Positions 7,886 through 18,233 are shown, counted from the stretch's first letter. The stretch is 64,000 bases of DNA from an uncultured Caldimonas sp. (GCF_946480305.1 NZ_CAMLJQ010000011.1:59427-123426), one strand, 5' to 3'. A program made the numbers and translations. The notes: generated by a model from the sequence alone, not told the origin.

Positions 7886-10800
7886 ATGGAGTTAGCACCC
7901 GAGTCCAAGCCATTTGCCAAGGCGCGCCTGTCTGGGTTTGACCCTACCCCGCTTTTCTCAGGCGGTGCTGACCTGCGTGCTGGCGAAGCGAATCTCATCG
8001 TCGGCGGGTCATCACGCCAGGTACTTGGTCGCATGGCGGCCTGCTTCCTCGGGATCCGGGAGCTTGGCGGAGCCAGGTACATCCGCGGAGTGACTGTGCT
8101 GGCACCGCCGCAGTCCGTTTGGGACTACTCGGACGAGGAGGTGCACCGCATGTTGCTGCGGGGGCTCGAAGACATCGTCGGCGAGCCTATGCCGCCCGAT
8201 CAGGTTCCGGCCTTCTTGGCGAAGGTCGCCATTCACCGCGCGGGAAATCTACTGGCATGCGACGTGGCCGCCGCTGTTGCGACTGCAGGTGAGCGCCAGC
8301 TGATTCTCATCCCCGCGGCGAACAAGTACACCGACCCGGCGGTGAAGCTGAGCCGCCCAGCAGGTAAGAGCGTTACGAAGCTGCTTGAAGACGTCTGGGT
8401 TCCCCAATTGGCGAGCTTCGTCACCGCCTGCATTGCAGCCGCGAAGCCCCTGGGCAGCGTCATTGTTTTGAGCGTCACCGACGAGCGTCTCGTCAAGCGG
8501 GACAACATCGACGCGCTCAATGCCATCGACCTCTTGTTCCCAGTCATTTTGGACTTCGAAGAAGCGCCTGACTACCGTGACCTGCTTGGCACGCAGTTGC
8601 CCAAGTGGGTGGCACTTGCTGTGAGCGGCCGCGCAATCAATGCCTACCAGGAAATCGCCGCCGCGGACATCGAAGAGGACCTCAAGCGCCAGTTCACGCT
8701 GCAGGTGGCTGAACGGGCCGGGGATAGCGAAAGGGTCGTCGCAATTCTCAAGGAGTACCTGAAAGCCATTGACGACCTGACGGAAGTGTCTCGCGCCCGG
8801 CTGGGACGATTCGCTCACCTGCACGGGCAAGAGGAGGCTGCGCACAAGTTCTTGGCCGCTGCCATCGAAAAGCTCAGCGACCAGATGTGGCTTGAGACCG
8901 CCCTCACGACGGCAACGTCGATGGGTGCAGCAGACTTGGTTGACCGAAGCTGGACACGGCTGTACGCGCTGTTTCCGCACTCACAGATGCTGCCCGAGAA
9001 CCTTGAGCTTCGGCTACTGCGAATCTGTGACACCGCACCTAAATCCAATGCCACGGAGATTTCCAGGGCTGGGTTCGAGGAATTCCACCATCACATCACT
9101 GATTGCCTAGCGCCGAGCGCGAAGGTCGACTACGCGGCGGTTGCTGCCAAGGTCGCGCAGCGATGGCCAGACCGAGTGCCACTTGCGAGCCTGTGCTTGG
9201 CGCTGCATGCCCTCGGGCACAGAGAGCTACCCGCAGCCGTCATGTTCGCTGTCGAAGCGGTCCAACGTGAGGAGCATGAGCCATACGCCGTCCGTATCCT
9301 GCTGGGCGCACTGCGTCGAATGTTTCTGCTGGAGGCGCAACCTGAAGAAGGCGCTGAGGTGCACAAGCTCGCCCTTCACTTCATCCTCGACTACCTAGGA
9401 CGCAACCCCGACGAGGCGTCACTGCGTGCGGGCCTGGTGTCCGCGCTTTCGGTCGAGACAGCTGGCGGCGTCGGACTGCCTATCCTTGCGTCGTTCACCT
9501 TGGACATCGTTGCGCAAGGCGTCAAGCCCGCCGCCCCGCTCAGGCGGGCGGCGCCCTCCAGCGAGGCCGAGTTCAACGCGTTCTTCGAGCCCGCCATCAA
9601 GTGGATGTCGGAGCAACCCGTCATCGAAGCCGGGGTGACCACACTGCCTGCTGGAATCGTTGGCCCGAACCCTGCGGGCCACATCGCGTTCATGAGCAAC
9701 CTGATGCACTACGTAGCGCGCAACTTCGAGGCTGATGAGGACCTTACCGCCTTGGAACGGTTTGCGTTCACCATCTGCTTGCTCCACCCGTACGCCCCTC
9801 AGTACTCGTCTGACCTGAATGCCTTGCGCCTCTTGGCAGCGAAGCGCTGGCTGCACGGGCAGCCACAAAAGGCTCGAGACGTTGGCGAGCAGATGCTTTC
9901 GATTGCTGGCGATGCGCCCTCCCGCCGGAGATTGGCGTGGGCCAGCTACGCTGACGTTTTCCAGCGCACCCGTAGTCACGTTGACGCCTTGATTGGCCTG
10001 TCATGTGCAGCCTTGACCGACGCTGAAGTTTTGCCTGAGGACCTGTACCAGGAGGCCTACACCCTGCTTCGCGTCGCGCGCGACCTGCACCTGTACGACA
10101 TTGCGCGCTCAGCCCTCCAGGCATGCAAGAAAGTGGCCGAGATGCTGGACGTCGGGGAACTCGGACAGGTGCGGCTGGAGGGCGCCGAAGTCGCCCTTGA
10201 CGTCGCGCAGCATCACTTGCTGACGCCCGATGAACTTCTCGGACTGGTGGAAAGGGCCCGCTCTCACTGTGAGCGGGTGATGGCCATTCCAGACGAGCTC
10301 TACCCGCCCGCGGGAAACTTCCTGCAAATAGCGGGCACCGCTGAACGCGCTGGGCTGCTGTTGCCTGCATCCGCACTCGCGATGCGTGAGGAGCTGGGAC
10401 GCCGGTTAGGCACCGATACAGGCACGTTCTTGCGCGCGATTTCCGCTCCTATCCCACAGTTCGAAGATGTCGTCTGGCTTCACAACCGCATCGAGGCAGC
10501 CCGCAACTCGGAAGACGCGCCAGCTGACCAGACCTCCGTGGTTGTGGCTGCCCACCGCTTGCTGCAGGCCAACAGCTCCGAAGTGAAGCCCGAGGTTGCT
10601 GCTACCGCCATCGAGCTTCTAGCCGACCGAGGACTCGAGCTGTTCGGGCCTGCGCAGCCCCTGACCGCAGATTGGTCGGCATCCTTTATCCGCAACCTGT
10701 CACAGGCTGGCATTGGGGTTCTAATGCTGGCCGCAGACAGTGACAACGAGGTTGTTGCCGTCCTGGCAGAAAACGGCGAGCTGCGCGTGGCTAGGCCCAC

Positions 10801-11677
10801 TCCCAAGCAGGACAGCTTCTTGGCAAGACTGAACACCTGGGCAGCTGACTACCCGTATCGGTACGGCAGCATCACCCGAGAAGAAGGCAACGGCGAGTTC
10901 TACGCCTCGATGGGTCAGTTTGAGCTGCCGATGCCGGCGAACGACACGGTGCTAGTTATTGCGCAGCCGCAGCTTCAGCAGTTGCCAGCCAATCTGCTCC
11001 TCGTGAATGGTAGCTTCGCTGGCGAAAGCAAGGCCATTGGCATCGCTCCGTCATTGACTTGGCTGGACAGCGCCAGGCAGTACCGTGCAGTTACCTCTGG
11101 CAAGCGGCACGCGTGGATTTCTTGCTCTCCGCAGGCCGAGGCCTACCGCGCCCTGGACATCGTTTTCGCGCGACTGGAGCCCTTCTTCCAGCAGCACGGG
11201 TTCGCAACCGACACAAGCGGCCGGATTCCGACTGACGTACGCGGTGCAAGCGTGGCTGTGGTCGCCGCTCATGGCCAGCTGAAGTCTGAGAAGCGGTACA
11301 TCCACAGCATCGCCGACGAGCAGGACCTCACCGAATCTGCCGTTGCTTTGGCGCGAGCTCTGGCGAATGTGGAGCTGGTCATCCTTTTCGTCTGCAGTGG
11401 GGGCCGCGTTGATCCGCATCCGATGGCAAACACCACCGTCAGCCTCCCCAAAATGCTGCTAGACCGCGGCTGCCGCACCGTCATCGCTTCTCCGTGGCCG
11501 CTCGCTACCTCCGTTCCCGGAAACTGGCTCGAACGTTTCCTGGAGCGCTGGGATGCTGGAGATTCAGCCTTGGATGCAAGCTTCAAGGCGAACGAATACG
11601 TTAGGCAGCGTCTCGGCCCAGAGCCGGGCATGGGTCTGGCGATGACTGTCTATGGAGACGTCCTGCTGACCCGATGA
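7886..11677 (+). CDS. Large CHAT-domain (caspase-like) protease
   Basis: A 1263-aa protein whose last 230 residues form a CHAT (caspase HetF associated with TPRs) peptidase domain. The catalytic dyad reads as His1129 in VVAAHGQL and Cys1170 in VILFVCSGGR, followed by the typical GCRTVIASPWPL strand. The long N-terminal part (about 1-280) is alpha/beta with no intact Walker A, and the middle (280-900) is helical and TPR-like, as in sensor or scaffold regions of other CHAT proteins. An in-frame stop sits at 7859, so the start is either TTG 7862 or ATG 7886; neither has a strong ribosome binding site, and ATG is preferred. There is no signal peptide or membrane helix, so it should be cytosolic. 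The next gene, 138 bp downstream and co-oriented, encodes a nuclease-like protein. Known CHAT proteases act in anti-phage defence and regulated cell death; that role here is inference. Confidence 0.88.
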   Translation: MELAPESKPFAKARLSGFDPTPLFSGGADLRAGEANLIVGGSSRQVLGRMAACFLGIRELGGARYIRGVTVLAPPQSVWDYSDEEVHRMLLRGLEDIVGEPMPPDQVPAFLAKVAIHRAGNLLACDVAAAVATAGERQLILIPAANKYTDPAVKLSRPAGKSVTKLLEDVWVPQLASFVTACIAAAKPLGSVIVLSVTDERLVKRDNIDALNAIDLLFPVILDFEEAPDYRDLLGTQLPKWVALAVSGRAINAYQEIAAADIEEDLKRQFTLQVAERAGDSERVVAILKEYLKAIDDLTEVSRARLGRFAHLHGQEEAAHKFLAAAIEKLSDQMWLETALTTATSMGAADLVDRSWTRLYALFPHSQMLPENLELRLLRICDTAPKSNATEISRAGFEEFHHHITDCLAPSAKVDYAAVAAKVAQRWPDRVPLASLCLALHALGHRELPAAVMFAVEAVQREEHEPYAVRILLGALRRMFLLEAQPEEGAEVHKLALHFILDYLGRNPDEASLRAGLVSALSVETAGGVGLPILASFTLDIVAQGVKPAAPLRRAAPSSEAEFNAFFEPAIKWMSEQPVIEAGVTTLPAGIVGPNPAGHIAFMSNLMHYVARNFEADEDLTALERFAFTICLLHPYAPQYSSDLNALRLLAAKRWLHGQPQKARDVGEQMLSIAGDAPSRRRLAWASYADVFQRTRSHVDALIGLSCAALTDAEVLPEDLYQEAYTLLRVARDLHLYDIARSALQACKKVAEMLDVGELGQVRLEGAEVALDVAQHHLLTPDELLGLVERARSHCERVMAIPDELYPPAGNFLQIAGTAERAGLLLPASALAMREELGRRLGTDTGTFLRAISAPIPQFEDVVWLHNRIEAARNSEDAPADQTSVVVAAHRLLQANSSEVKPEVAATAIELLADRGLELFGPAQPLTADWSASFIRNLSQAGIGVLMLAADSDNEVVAVLAENGELRVARPTPKQDSFLARLNTWAADYPYRYGSITREEGNGEFYASMGQFELPMPANDTVLVIAQPQLQQLPANLLLVNGSFAGESKAIGIAPSLTWLDSARQYRAVTSGKRHAWISCSPQAEAYRALDIVFARLEPFFQQHGFATDTSGRIPTDVRGASVAVVAAHGQLKSEKRYIHSIADEQDLTESAVALARALANVELVILFVCSGGRVDPHPMANTTVSLPKMLLDRGCRTVIASPWPLATSVPGNWLERFLERWDAGDSALDASFKANEYVRQRLGPEPGMGLAMTVYGDVLLTR

Positions 11678-11815
11678 ACTACACCGCGGCCAGACCTGCC
11701 GGAGCTTCTATCGCTCCGGATTCGATTTCTTCCAGCGAGTGCCGGATCCAATGGCGAAAGGAGCACCGAGCATCCTTGGCGGCGGCCGAGTCTTCGTCCA
11801 CCGCACCGTCCAGGC

Positions 11816-14116
11816 ATGACACGGCATAAAGCACGGCAGCAAGCCAGCTCGGGCACCGCACGTGGGCCGTTCTTTAAGAACCTGCCTATCTCTGAGCTGA
11901 CGGAGGCGGAGCGCAAGGACTGGGTCGTTGGGGCAGGTGAGCTCGCGCGCAGCGAAGTCGATGATGCCTTAGCCAAAATCGAAGCGCTGACCGAACGAGT
12001 AGACCCCTTCCTGACGCTTGCCGTCATGCAGAGCTACGCACTCATGCGCTTCGTGACCAAGGAAAAGTCCAGGCCGAGAGCTGCACCCGAAGTGCTGCAA
12101 GGGCATGTGGAATTCCTGCAGGCCGTGTACCTTCGTTTGGCCCCCCCCAGCACCTCTCTGTCAGCCGCTACTCCTGACGAAATCCAGGTACTCTTCGATG
12201 AGCTGCCACGACTCTTCGGCGCTCTGCAGCATGCGCGCTTGCCCAGTCGGGACGAAGTGAACAAGCCCGCGAGTACGGATGAAAGCTCGCTTCGTCTCGT
12301 GCAGGAATACTTGAGAGCGCACACCACCGTTGTTCGCAACTGGGGTTACTTCTCCAGTGTGAGCCGTATTTCGAGCGAGCTGCTGGCCGGCATCGACTCC
12401 CAGTTCACTGCGCACTACGGCTTGGCGGCCAGCGATGTCGTACGGCTGTTCGAACATCTGGTACGCCGGCAAGAGAAGCGCGTGAGCAACCATTGGCGGC
12501 GTGTGCAGGAGGCGTTGAGCCTCGACACAGTGGACGAGATGGTTGATGCATTCTTCGCTCGCTTCCGATTCGATGGCGATTACGCGGAGACCGCGGCAGA
12601 CCTGAAGCGGAAAGCCTTGACGACCAGCCGCCTCAGGGCTGCCCTGCTCCCAATGGCAGACAGGTATCTTGCTGCAGAGTTCTTCTTCACCAGCGACCAG
12701 CTCGCGCAGGAGACGAGCCTACCGCCAGTTGCCGTTGGCAACCTTCTGCGCAAGCTCAGTCTTTATCCGGGCGCGCTGGCGCAAACACCTGTCGACGGGT
12801 TTTTCCTCGACAACCCCGTGTGGCTTAAGCCGCTCATCGCACTGGACACTCCCGGCGAGTACTTCTGTGCCCTGCCCCAGACTCTCATGAGCTTCGTCTA
12901 TCAGATCGTGGATGAGCTCGTGAAGCCGCACACCGCCCTTGCGGAACGTCTCAGCGACGCGCGTGCCGAGTTCTTAGAAGAGGAAGTCGAGCGCCTACTG
13001 AAGATGGCTTTCCCAGGCGTCGAAGTGGTACCTGGCTACAGGTGGCGTGATGGCAACCAGGAGTTCGAGACTGACGCGATGCTCCGTTTCGACTCCACCA
13101 TCTTGCTCGTAGAGGCCAAGTCGGCGAAGGTCTCTTGGCCGGCGCTACGAGGCGCTCCCGACCGCCTCGTTCGCCACGTTCGCGAGCTCATAGTCGCTCC
13201 ATCGGAGCAGTCCGGACGCTTGGCCGCAAAGCTGCAACAGGAGATTGCGCTACGTGCGACAGGTGCTGCGGGCCAGATGGACTTTCCGTTGTTGCTGGAC
13301 AAGGTGACTGCAGTTGTGCGCCTGTCCGTGACGCTTCAAGACTTCGCGACCGTACAGAGCGTTCCATCGCTGCTGGCTCAGGCCGGTGTGCTGAACAATC
13401 AGTACCCCCTCGCGCCTTGCATTTCCCTGGCCGACCTGGAGGTGCTAGTCGATCTTCTCGAAGAGCCGTACGTGCGCCTGCACTACATCCGCCAACGCGC
13501 TTCGACCATGCTCGCCCATCATGTGGTCGGAGACGAGTTGGACACGCTGGGACTTTATCTGGACAACTCGCTGAATTTCGGAGGCTTGCCACCGGGTGAA
13601 CAGCGAATCACCCTCAGTGGCTACTCTGCAAGGCTCGATAAGTACTACACGGCAAGAGAGGAAGGGGAATACGCCCGCAAGCCGCGCCGGGCGACTATCG
13701 CTTGGTTCAATCGTCTGTGCCTTGAGATTTCGCAGCGGCCCATCTGTGGATGGAGCGAATTGACCAGTGCTCTCCTGTCGCTCACGCACCTACAGCAACA
13801 GGAAATCGAACGCCAGGTTCAAAAGATTGCACGGCGCATCCGGGATGGAAAATCCGTGCGAGATGGCAAGGACACCATCGTATTCGTGGGCCCCGAGTGG
13901 GTGAACACGGCACTGGCCATTCGCGCGAGAGACCCGCGCACGCCAGGCAGGTTCAGCGATGGGCTCGAGGAGTTGGCCTCAGCTGCTTTCGAGCTGGACC
14001 ACGTTGAGCGCTGCTGCGTGGTCGCGGTCAACGCCCTCAATCCGCAACTGCCGTACCTGAGCGGCGCCGTACTCACGCGCGCCGACCGGCCCGTGCCGAC
14101 CACCATTTTCTTTTGA
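11816..14116 (+). CDS. Large protein with PD-(D/E)XK nuclease-like motif
   Basis: A 766-aa protein that I do not recognise as a named family. Residues 400-450 contain a restriction-endonuclease-like signature: a conserved acidic strand (ETDAMLRFD, Asp420), then ILLVEAKSAK with Glu433 and Lys435, preceded by an EVERLLKMAFPGVEVVPGYR helix-strand. This D-x12-ExK spacing is typical of NERD/PD-(D/E)XK nucleases. The N-terminal 390 residues are helical and the last 300 mixed. No signal peptide is seen. The ATG at 11816 is the first start in frame; the upstream gap of 138 bp carries no strong ribosome binding site, so a start somewhat downstream is possible. It follows the CHAT gene in the same direction and no other gene intervenes, so the two probably function together. 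Confidence 0.8.
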   Translation: MTRHKARQQASSGTARGPFFKNLPISELTEAERKDWVVGAGELARSEVDDALAKIEALTERVDPFLTLAVMQSYALMRFVTKEKSRPRAAPEVLQGHVEFLQAVYLRLAPPSTSLSAATPDEIQVLFDELPRLFGALQHARLPSRDEVNKPASTDESSLRLVQEYLRAHTTVVRNWGYFSSVSRISSELLAGIDSQFTAHYGLAASDVVRLFEHLVRRQEKRVSNHWRRVQEALSLDTVDEMVDAFFARFRFDGDYAETAADLKRKALTTSRLRAALLPMADRYLAAEFFFTSDQLAQETSLPPVAVGNLLRKLSLYPGALAQTPVDGFFLDNPVWLKPLIALDTPGEYFCALPQTLMSFVYQIVDELVKPHTALAERLSDARAEFLEEEVERLLKMAFPGVEVVPGYRWRDGNQEFETDAMLRFDSTILLVEAKSAKVSWPALRGAPDRLVRHVRELIVAPSEQSGRLAAKLQQEIALRATGAAGQMDFPLLLDKVTAVVRLSVTLQDFATVQSVPSLLAQAGVLNNQYPLAPCISLADLEVLVDLLEEPYVRLHYIRQRASTMLAHHVVGDELDTLGLYLDNSLNFGGLPPGEQRITLSGYSARLDKYYTAREEGEYARKPRRATIAWFNRLCLEISQRPICGWSELTSALLSLTHLQQQEIERQVQKIARRIRDGKSVRDGKDTIVFVGPEWVNTALAIRARDPRTPGRFSDGLEELASAAFELDHVERCCVVAVNALNPQLPYLSGAVLTRADRPVPTTIFF

Positions 14117-14420
14117 GAGCGTGGCTGGCTGCCGCGGCCAGCTCAGTCGCGCATATGGATCCCGATCTACGGTGTAGAACTCCCGGGCCGGAGATCTAGA
14201 CCACGGCACGCGCGAGGTCGCATGTTCTTGCCTCCTGATCGACACCTCGCACACGACGCCTGACCTTGGCTTCGGGCCTACCTTGGACGAAAGGCGGGAG
14301 GCGCGTGACGAAAGGTCGATGACCGCTTCTGCGGACATCTCCCATTCGCAGATTGAAGGCGAATGTCGCTGAACAGTCTGAAGCCGAATCGCTTCCGCGT
14401 CCGCGGGCAGCAGCAACTCG
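14117..14420. other. Non-coding gap between convergent genes
   Basis: About 300 bp separate the ends of the nuclease-like gene (plus) and the VOC gene (minus). I see no gene, clear hairpin with a T run, or repeat. Confidence 0.4.
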
Positions 14421-15224
14421 TCAGGCAGCAATCAAGCCAAGACGGAGCCCCCAGGTGCAGCTTTCGTCCATCCATAGTACGTCTCGGTTGCGGTTGGTAC
14501 GCACGCCGAGGCTGACCAATGCAACGTCCGCTTCCCCTAAGTTGCGCACGCCAAAAACGAGAGCTGTGACGCGCAGTTCCGATCCACGTTCAATGCGCAA
14601 GGCCACGTCGGGTGCCGCACTCTCGGCTGACCCCGTAATGGCACGCCACACGTGAGCACTGTGTGCGGGGTCCGGAGATTCGAGGTGCACTTCGCGCAAC
14701 CCCACGAAGCCTATCACCCCTCCCTTGCACTGAGCGAGCGCGGCCGCCATGTGCCGCCGCCGTTCAGCGGTGGACTCGCCCTTCGGCCAGGGAGCGATGG
14801 GCGCGTATGGATCCCACTCACAGAAAAACACTTGGCATGCCGGGCCAGACGCGTCGGTAATGAGGCAGTTAGTGAAATTTCGTGCTTCGGCTCCGTCAGG
14901 TCCAATGGTGCGCCAGATTCGCGGCTCCTTGCATGCCACCCCGGCTGCCACGAGTTGATCTCGGCTCGTATGCACGTCATGCGGCCAAAGTGCCAGGCCG
15001 GCGATGCAGGGGAGCGGGGTACCCGGCGGTAGATCATGGTTCGAACGAGCCTGCCAAAGCTCCAGGTGAACATTGCCGGCGTTCACCCAGGCATACCGAG
15101 CAAACGCTTCGTCGCGTGTGGGCCAAGACAGCGGAAGGTTCAGTTGCCGGTGTAATAAGCCCAGTAGTGCGTCAAGATCATCCACGCGCAGGTAGATGTG
15201 ATCCAACCCTTGGGAAGCGGACAT
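14421..15224 (-). CDS. VOC-superfamily (glyoxalase-like) protein
   Basis: A 267-aa protein starting MSASQGLDHIYLRVDDLD, the typical first beta strand of the vicinal oxygen chelate fold, in which a His from strand one (HIY) helps bind a metal. A second beta-alpha-beta unit begins around FVGLREVHLESPD. Two VOC modules in one chain fit dioxygenase/glyoxalase-like or carrier proteins that act on small organic molecules. The exact substrate cannot be read. It is monocistronic, with no related gene beside it. The ATG at 15224 is directly followed by the conserved fold, which supports it. Confidence 0.75.
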   Translation of the reverse strand: MSASQGLDHIYLRVDDLDALLGLLHRQLNLPLSWPTRDEAFARYAWVNAGNVHLELWQARSNHDLPPGTPLPCIAGLALWPHDVHTSRDQLVAAGVACKEPRIWRTIGPDGAEARNFTNCLITDASGPACQVFFCEWDPYAPIAPWPKGESTAERRRHMAAALAQCKGGVIGFVGLREVHLESPDPAHSAHVWRAITGSAESAAPDVALRIERGSELRVTALVFGVRNLGEADVALVSLGVRTNRNRDVLWMDESCTWGLRLGLIAA

Positions 15225-15982
15225 GGAGACACCCTAATACTTGCGATAGCAGGAGCGGAGGCGCTGGCAACTCCACTTGGGCCGAAACTTTCGGCAACGT
15301 CAGCCGCCACGAGCGGGATCCACTCCAGTATGGCTGAACCGTCAGGCCGCTGGCGGCAGTCGTCATTTGCGGATGCAGCAGAGTGGTGCACTCAGTCCTG
15401 AGCCGTCTTCGGGTCAGGAGTGCCGGCATAGCAGCGTTGCGCCCGTCGTCGAAGAGACTTCCGCTCACGGTTTCTGCCTACTTGCAGTCGATCGGCGCTT
15501 GGACTTGAAATCGGCCGAATGGCTACTGGCGAGCTGTACTGTGGTCCTACTCGAACCGCAAGCACTTCACGCATGAAGGACAACTCGCTAGCGGTGCGAC
15601 GTAGCACTGACGCCCAAAGCATGTCATACGAGCAAAGAAGACAGACGTTCGCGAGTATCCGCAACATGGAGCACCTGGGTGCGCCCCGCAGCGTTGCTCA
15701 AAGGACGCGAGCTGCGGCAAAGTGACGACAATCGATCGTCTAGGCAATTTCCACGGCCTCTGCTACTCTGCGCCCCGGCGTGTCTCAATGTGATGCGCCC
15801 TTGCCCAATCAAACTACATATATGCGCCGCGCCACCTGGCCCCCGTTGAGTCTCTGAACTACTGACTCATGCCCTCCATCAGCGAGGGCTGGACCGTCCA
15901 TTCACAGAGCCCTATCGGCCTGTGGACCCGTCGCGCCCCGACCGCTGCATTGGTGGGGCAATGACGCTCAACGCGCATCATC
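15225..15982. other. 758-bp region without a recognisable gene
   Basis: This stretch between divergent genes has only short open frames on both strands, none with a ribosome binding site, domain or consistent codon bias. It must hold the promoters of the VOC and proline dehydrogenase genes. I see no hairpin or repeat that stands out. Confidence 0.4.
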
Positions 15983-16891
15983 ATGTCCTTCTTTGATTCC
16001 GCCGTGGCGAATGCCATCGGCCTGCTTCCTCGTTCCTTGGTTCAACGCGTCGCTGCGCGATATGTTGCGGGCGCACTTGCGAGTGACGCCATCGCGTGCA
16101 CTCGACGCCTGAACGCCGAAGGCTATCCCGCAACACTCGATGTGCTGGGCGAATCCGCCCGGAATGTCGCAGAGGTCCACGCTGCCGAGAACGCCTACCT
16201 CGCACTGCTGTCCGAACTGGCAGCGGAGCGCGTGGTCACCGATCTCTCCGTCAAACCCACGGCCCTGGGCCTGCTGCTTGATCCCCGGCTCTGTGAAGCC
16301 GCGATCAGTCGCATTGCGTCACGTGCCCGAGCCGCCAACTGCACGGTCTGTCTGGACATGGAAGACAGTCGGTGCACGCAATTGGAGGTCGATCTGTTCC
16401 TGCGGTTGCGGACCGCGGGTGCGCCAGTTGCACTGGCCCTGCAGGCTTATCTAACGCGCACACGTGACGATGTGATGCTGCTCGCTGAGGGCGGGAACCC
16501 GTTGCGGATCTGCAAAGGCATCTATCAGGAACCTGAGCGCCTTCTGATCCGCGGAGCCAGACAGGACCGCCGCCTGATTAATCCGCACTTCCTGGAAGCT
16601 GCGCGGATCTGCTTCAAAGCCGGTTCCTTCGTCAGCATTGCGACGCACGATGAGGCGTTGATTCAATCGGTCTTGAATCTGGCACACCAGCTTGGCATCG
16701 ATCGTTCTCGCTTCGAACTGCAGATGTTGCTGGGCGTCTGCGAGCCACTGAGGGATTCGCTGCGCGATCGTGGCTACACGGTCCGCATCTACGTCCCGTT
16801 CGGAAACGACTGGTACGCATACTGCACCCGCAGGATGCAGGAGAACCCACGGTTGGCAGGACAAGTGGCACGAGCGTGCCTCTGGCGTTGA
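15983..16891 (+). CDS. Proline dehydrogenase (monofunctional)
   Basis: A 302-aa FAD-dependent proline dehydrogenase, which oxidises L-proline to pyrroline-5-carboxylate and passes electrons to the quinone pool. The TIM-barrel signatures are clear: SVKPTALG, LQAYLTRT, RICKGIYQEP, ATHDE, FELQMLLGV and the C-terminal VRIYVPFGNDWYAYCTRRMQ segment, which contains the substrate-binding Arg residues (RR). Length matches monofunctional enzymes, not the bifunctional PutA common in proteobacteria, and no P5C dehydrogenase lies nearby. The start ATG at 15983 is reasonable for the family. Regulation is not visible. Confidence 0.93.
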   Translation: MSFFDSAVANAIGLLPRSLVQRVAARYVAGALASDAIACTRRLNAEGYPATLDVLGESARNVAEVHAAENAYLALLSELAAERVVTDLSVKPTALGLLLDPRLCEAAISRIASRARAANCTVCLDMEDSRCTQLEVDLFLRLRTAGAPVALALQAYLTRTRDDVMLLAEGGNPLRICKGIYQEPERLLIRGARQDRRLINPHFLEAARICFKAGSFVSIATHDEALIQSVLNLAHQLGIDRSRFELQMLLGVCEPLRDSLRDRGYTVRIYVPFGNDWYAYCTRRMQENPRLAGQVARACLWR

Positions 16892-17243
16892 TCTCCTTCG
16901 ACCGAAACGCTGGCTACCCAAGAAGTACGACGGACCGCTGACCTCTAGTAAGCCCGAGTCTAGCAAGCTGCATCGGCTACACGGTCCGGGCTGGAAAATG
17001 CATTGAATTGCAATTCGGCTCCTCTACCTGCTTGGGTCACCGTGCGTGCCACCGATCGGGGTCTACGGAGCCAACGAGGCTGGTGCTCCGGTCCTCGTGG
17101 GCCACTGGTTGTAGAAGCCGCAGTGCCGGCCCCGCTGGGCGCAGCTTGAACAGACTGCTCCCGCTCGGCCAACGTGCTTCGGGCATCTAGGGCTGTGTCG
17201 CTGTTTGCTTCATACTGATGTGAAGCACTGAAGAGTACATAAG
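16892..17243. other. 352-bp intergenic region
   Basis: Between the proline dehydrogenase and 5'-nucleotidase genes, both on the plus strand. Only short, poorly coding frames are present. A promoter for the 5'-nucleotidase gene is expected here, but none is clear. Confidence 0.4.
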
Positions 17244-18233
17244 ATGCCGTATCCGATCGAACGCAAATTGGTCGTTGCCGTCTCCAGCCGCGCCGTTTTC
17301 GACTTGGAGGAGGCAAATGAAGTGTTTGTCGAGCAAGGCGTGGAGGCGTATCGAGCCTATCAGCGCGAGCGATTGGATGAACAGCTTGCACCCGGGGTGG
17401 CGTTCCCATTTGTGAAGCGCTTGTTGGCGCTAAACGATCTCTACCCTAGCCAGCAACCAGTGGAGGTGGTCGTACTCTCCCGAAATAGTCCTGATACAGG
17501 TCGTCGGTTTTTTCGCTCATGCAGAGCCCATCAGTTGGACATCTCTCGTGGGGCGTTTCTTTCAGGCCAAGATACTTACCCATTTGTGGGAGCCTTCAAT
17601 GCGTCTGTCTTTCTGAGCGCCAATGCAGACGACGTTGTCGCTGCGACTAAGGCAGGTCTGCCTGCGGGTCTTGTACTCCCGGGTGCCGCTGGGGATGACG
17701 AGTATGACCACGAGTTCCGCATTGCGTTCGACTTTGATGGCGTCCTTGCAGACGACCAGGCCGAGATCGTCTATGGCGATGGCCGTCTTGATCTCTTCCA
17801 TCAACACGAAGTCGAAAAATCTGAGGTGCCCCACGACCCAGGTCCTCTAAAGGACCTGTTCACAAAGATCGGATACTTCCAGCGGCTAGAAGCCAAGAGA
17901 GCAGCAGAGGACCGAAGCTATAAGCCGGCAATGCGGGTAGCAATCGTGACAGCGCGCAATCATCCGGCAGAGGAGCGCTTGGTCACTACATTGAACGATT
18001 GGGGCATGAGCGCTGCGGAGTTGTTCCTCATGGGCGGTATCGAAAAGAAGCGAGTCCTTGAGGTGTTCAAGCCGCACATATTTTTCGATGACCAGCGCGT
18101 GCATTTGGATGCAGCCTCGGCCGTAGTTCCGTCTGTCTGGATACCGTTCGGTTTTAGAAACAAGGAGCAGCTTGAGGCTACCGTGCAAGAGGTCGCCGCA
18201 AAAGCCCAAGGCCGGCAGACGGAAGCGTCCTGA
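17244..18233 (+). CDS. Cytosolic 5'-nucleotidase (NT5C1-like)
   Basis: A 329-aa protein of the cytosolic 5'-nucleotidase family (PF06189 type), which dephosphorylates nucleoside monophosphates. The haloacid-dehalogenase nucleophile motif is FDFDGVLAD (about residues 161-169), preceded by the family's own N-terminal module (LVVAVSSRAVFDLEEAN and VVVLSRNSPDTGRRFF). Further HAD motifs are IVTARN and the C-terminal HIFFDDQRVH with its Asp pair. Length is normal. GC content is somewhat below that of the metabolic neighbours. It stands alone, so its biological role (nucleotide salvage or turnover) rests on the family. Confidence 0.9.
   Translation: MPYPIERKLVVAVSSRAVFDLEEANEVFVEQGVEAYRAYQRERLDEQLAPGVAFPFVKRLLALNDLYPSQQPVEVVVLSRNSPDTGRRFFRSCRAHQLDISRGAFLSGQDTYPFVGAFNASVFLSANADDVVAATKAGLPAGLVLPGAAGDDEYDHEFRIAFDFDGVLADDQAEIVYGDGRLDLFHQHEVEKSEVPHDPGPLKDLFTKIGYFQRLEAKRAAEDRSYKPAMRVAIVTARNHPAEERLVTTLNDWGMSAAELFLMGGIEKKRVLEVFKPHIFFDDQRVHLDAASAVVPSVWIPFGFRNKEQLEATVQEVAAKAQGRQTEAS

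Noticed and set aside
11679..11861. 60-codon minus-strand frame between the CHAT and nuclease-like genes
   Set aside because: Its residues look plausible, but it overlaps the start of the nuclease gene, starts at GTG without a ribosome binding site and has no recognisable family. It could be real only if the nuclease gene starts further downstream.
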